DNA from: Candidatus Viridilinea mediisalina
Lineage (GTDB): Bacteria; Chloroflexota; Chloroflexia; Chloroflexales; Chloroflexaceae
Length of the DNA: 57,881 bases
NCBI RefSeq assembly: GCF_002532535.1
Contig: NZ_NQWI01000018.1
Location: 11,525 to 69,405, forward strand
Direction: 5' to 3'
Of this stretch, positions 57,788-57,881 are shown one piece after another. Positions within the stretch are counted from its first letter, which is position 1. Each line of letters opens with the position of its first letter. A model generated the notes under the pieces. It saw nothing but the letters and a program-made list of their open reading frames with translations. It was not told the DNA's origin and made no database searches. The position numbers were made by a program, and so were the translations under genes.

Positions 57788-57881
57788 GAGGTAGGAGGTA
57801 GGAAGTAGGAGGTAGGAGGTAGGAGGTAGGAGGTAGGAGGTAGGAGGTAGGAGGTAGGAGGTAGGAGGTAGGAGGTAGGAG
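57788..57881 (+). repeat. AGGTAGG 7-bp tandem repeat to the window end
   Basis: About 13 consecutive units of GTAGGAG run from the recF stop to the last base; one unit has an A substitution. The repeat continues beyond the window, and such a tract may vary in length between strains. Confidence 0.85.

Overview
The window reads as a chromosomal segment of a Chloroflexota bacterium, probably class Chloroflexia (inference). The grounds are high G+C coding sequence, mixed ATG/GTG/TTG starts, MurJ, SecG, RecF and type-2 IPP isomerase genes of that style, a class III-type polyhydroxyalkanoate (PHA) locus, and dense families of short intergenic repeats. No rRNA, tRNA or CRISPR array was seen.

Layout. 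1-2043: 3' part of a gene for a secreted protein of tandem Ig-like domains. 2.2-8.7 kb: peptide-type ABC importer (Tat lipoprotein, two permeases, one fused double ATPase) behind a direct-repeat operator. 8.9-9.5 kb: CBS-domain protein. 10.0-17.1 kb: six minus-strand genes forming a defence operon: a large MmeI/YeeA-like N6-adenine methyltransferase, two small antitoxin-like proteins, a PIN toxin, a DEAD/DEAH helicase and a GIY-YIG nuclease. 17.3-22.4 kb: a MurJ-like flippase, then a PHA locus (phaB-like reductase, phaC, small PhaE/PhaR-like subunit, alpha/beta hydrolase). 22.5-27.6 kb: mutM, moaE, moaD, a small membrane protein, an RNA uracil methyltransferase without its usual Fe-S cysteines, and purF. 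28-32.9 kb: secG, a second peptide-binding protein, a CBM48-like protein, two response regulators and a DUF2085 membrane protein. 33-37.1 kb: SNF2 helicase with its SWIM zinc-finger partner. 37.1-39.3 kb: a promoter, an M-box-like Mg2+ riboswitch with terminator, a second structured RNA with its own terminator, then mgtE, separated from the riboswitch by two repeat elements.

39.4-46.9 kb is a second accessory island: an AAA-ATPase/PD-(D/E)XK protein, a TPR gene remnant, a CHAT protease-like protein, and a segment bounded by ~215-245 bp inverted repeats. That segment holds an A+T-rich type II restriction-modification pair and a decayed STAND-WD40 gene. 46.9-57.8 kb returns to housekeeping genes: rpsT, a second murJ, a GT39-type glycosyltransferase with an unusual N-terminal AF2212/DUF104-like segment, a GT4 glycosyltransferase, a coiled-coil protein with a J-domain-like tail, an anchored solute-binding protein, a membrane coiled-coil protein, an HMA-fold protein, fni and recF.

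At least five short repeat families punctuate the intergenic regions. They include a MITE-like element with 11-bp terminal inverted repeats, a GACGCGA minisatellite hairpin, an 88-bp palindromic element, CTTCGACAGGCTCAG-type repeats and TAGTGCCGAC palindromes. Several lie directly against start or stop codons. The observations most worth follow-up are the methyltransferase/TA/helicase/GIY-YIG operon, the inverted-repeat-bounded R-M island, and the displaced M-box with an unassigned structured RNA behind it.
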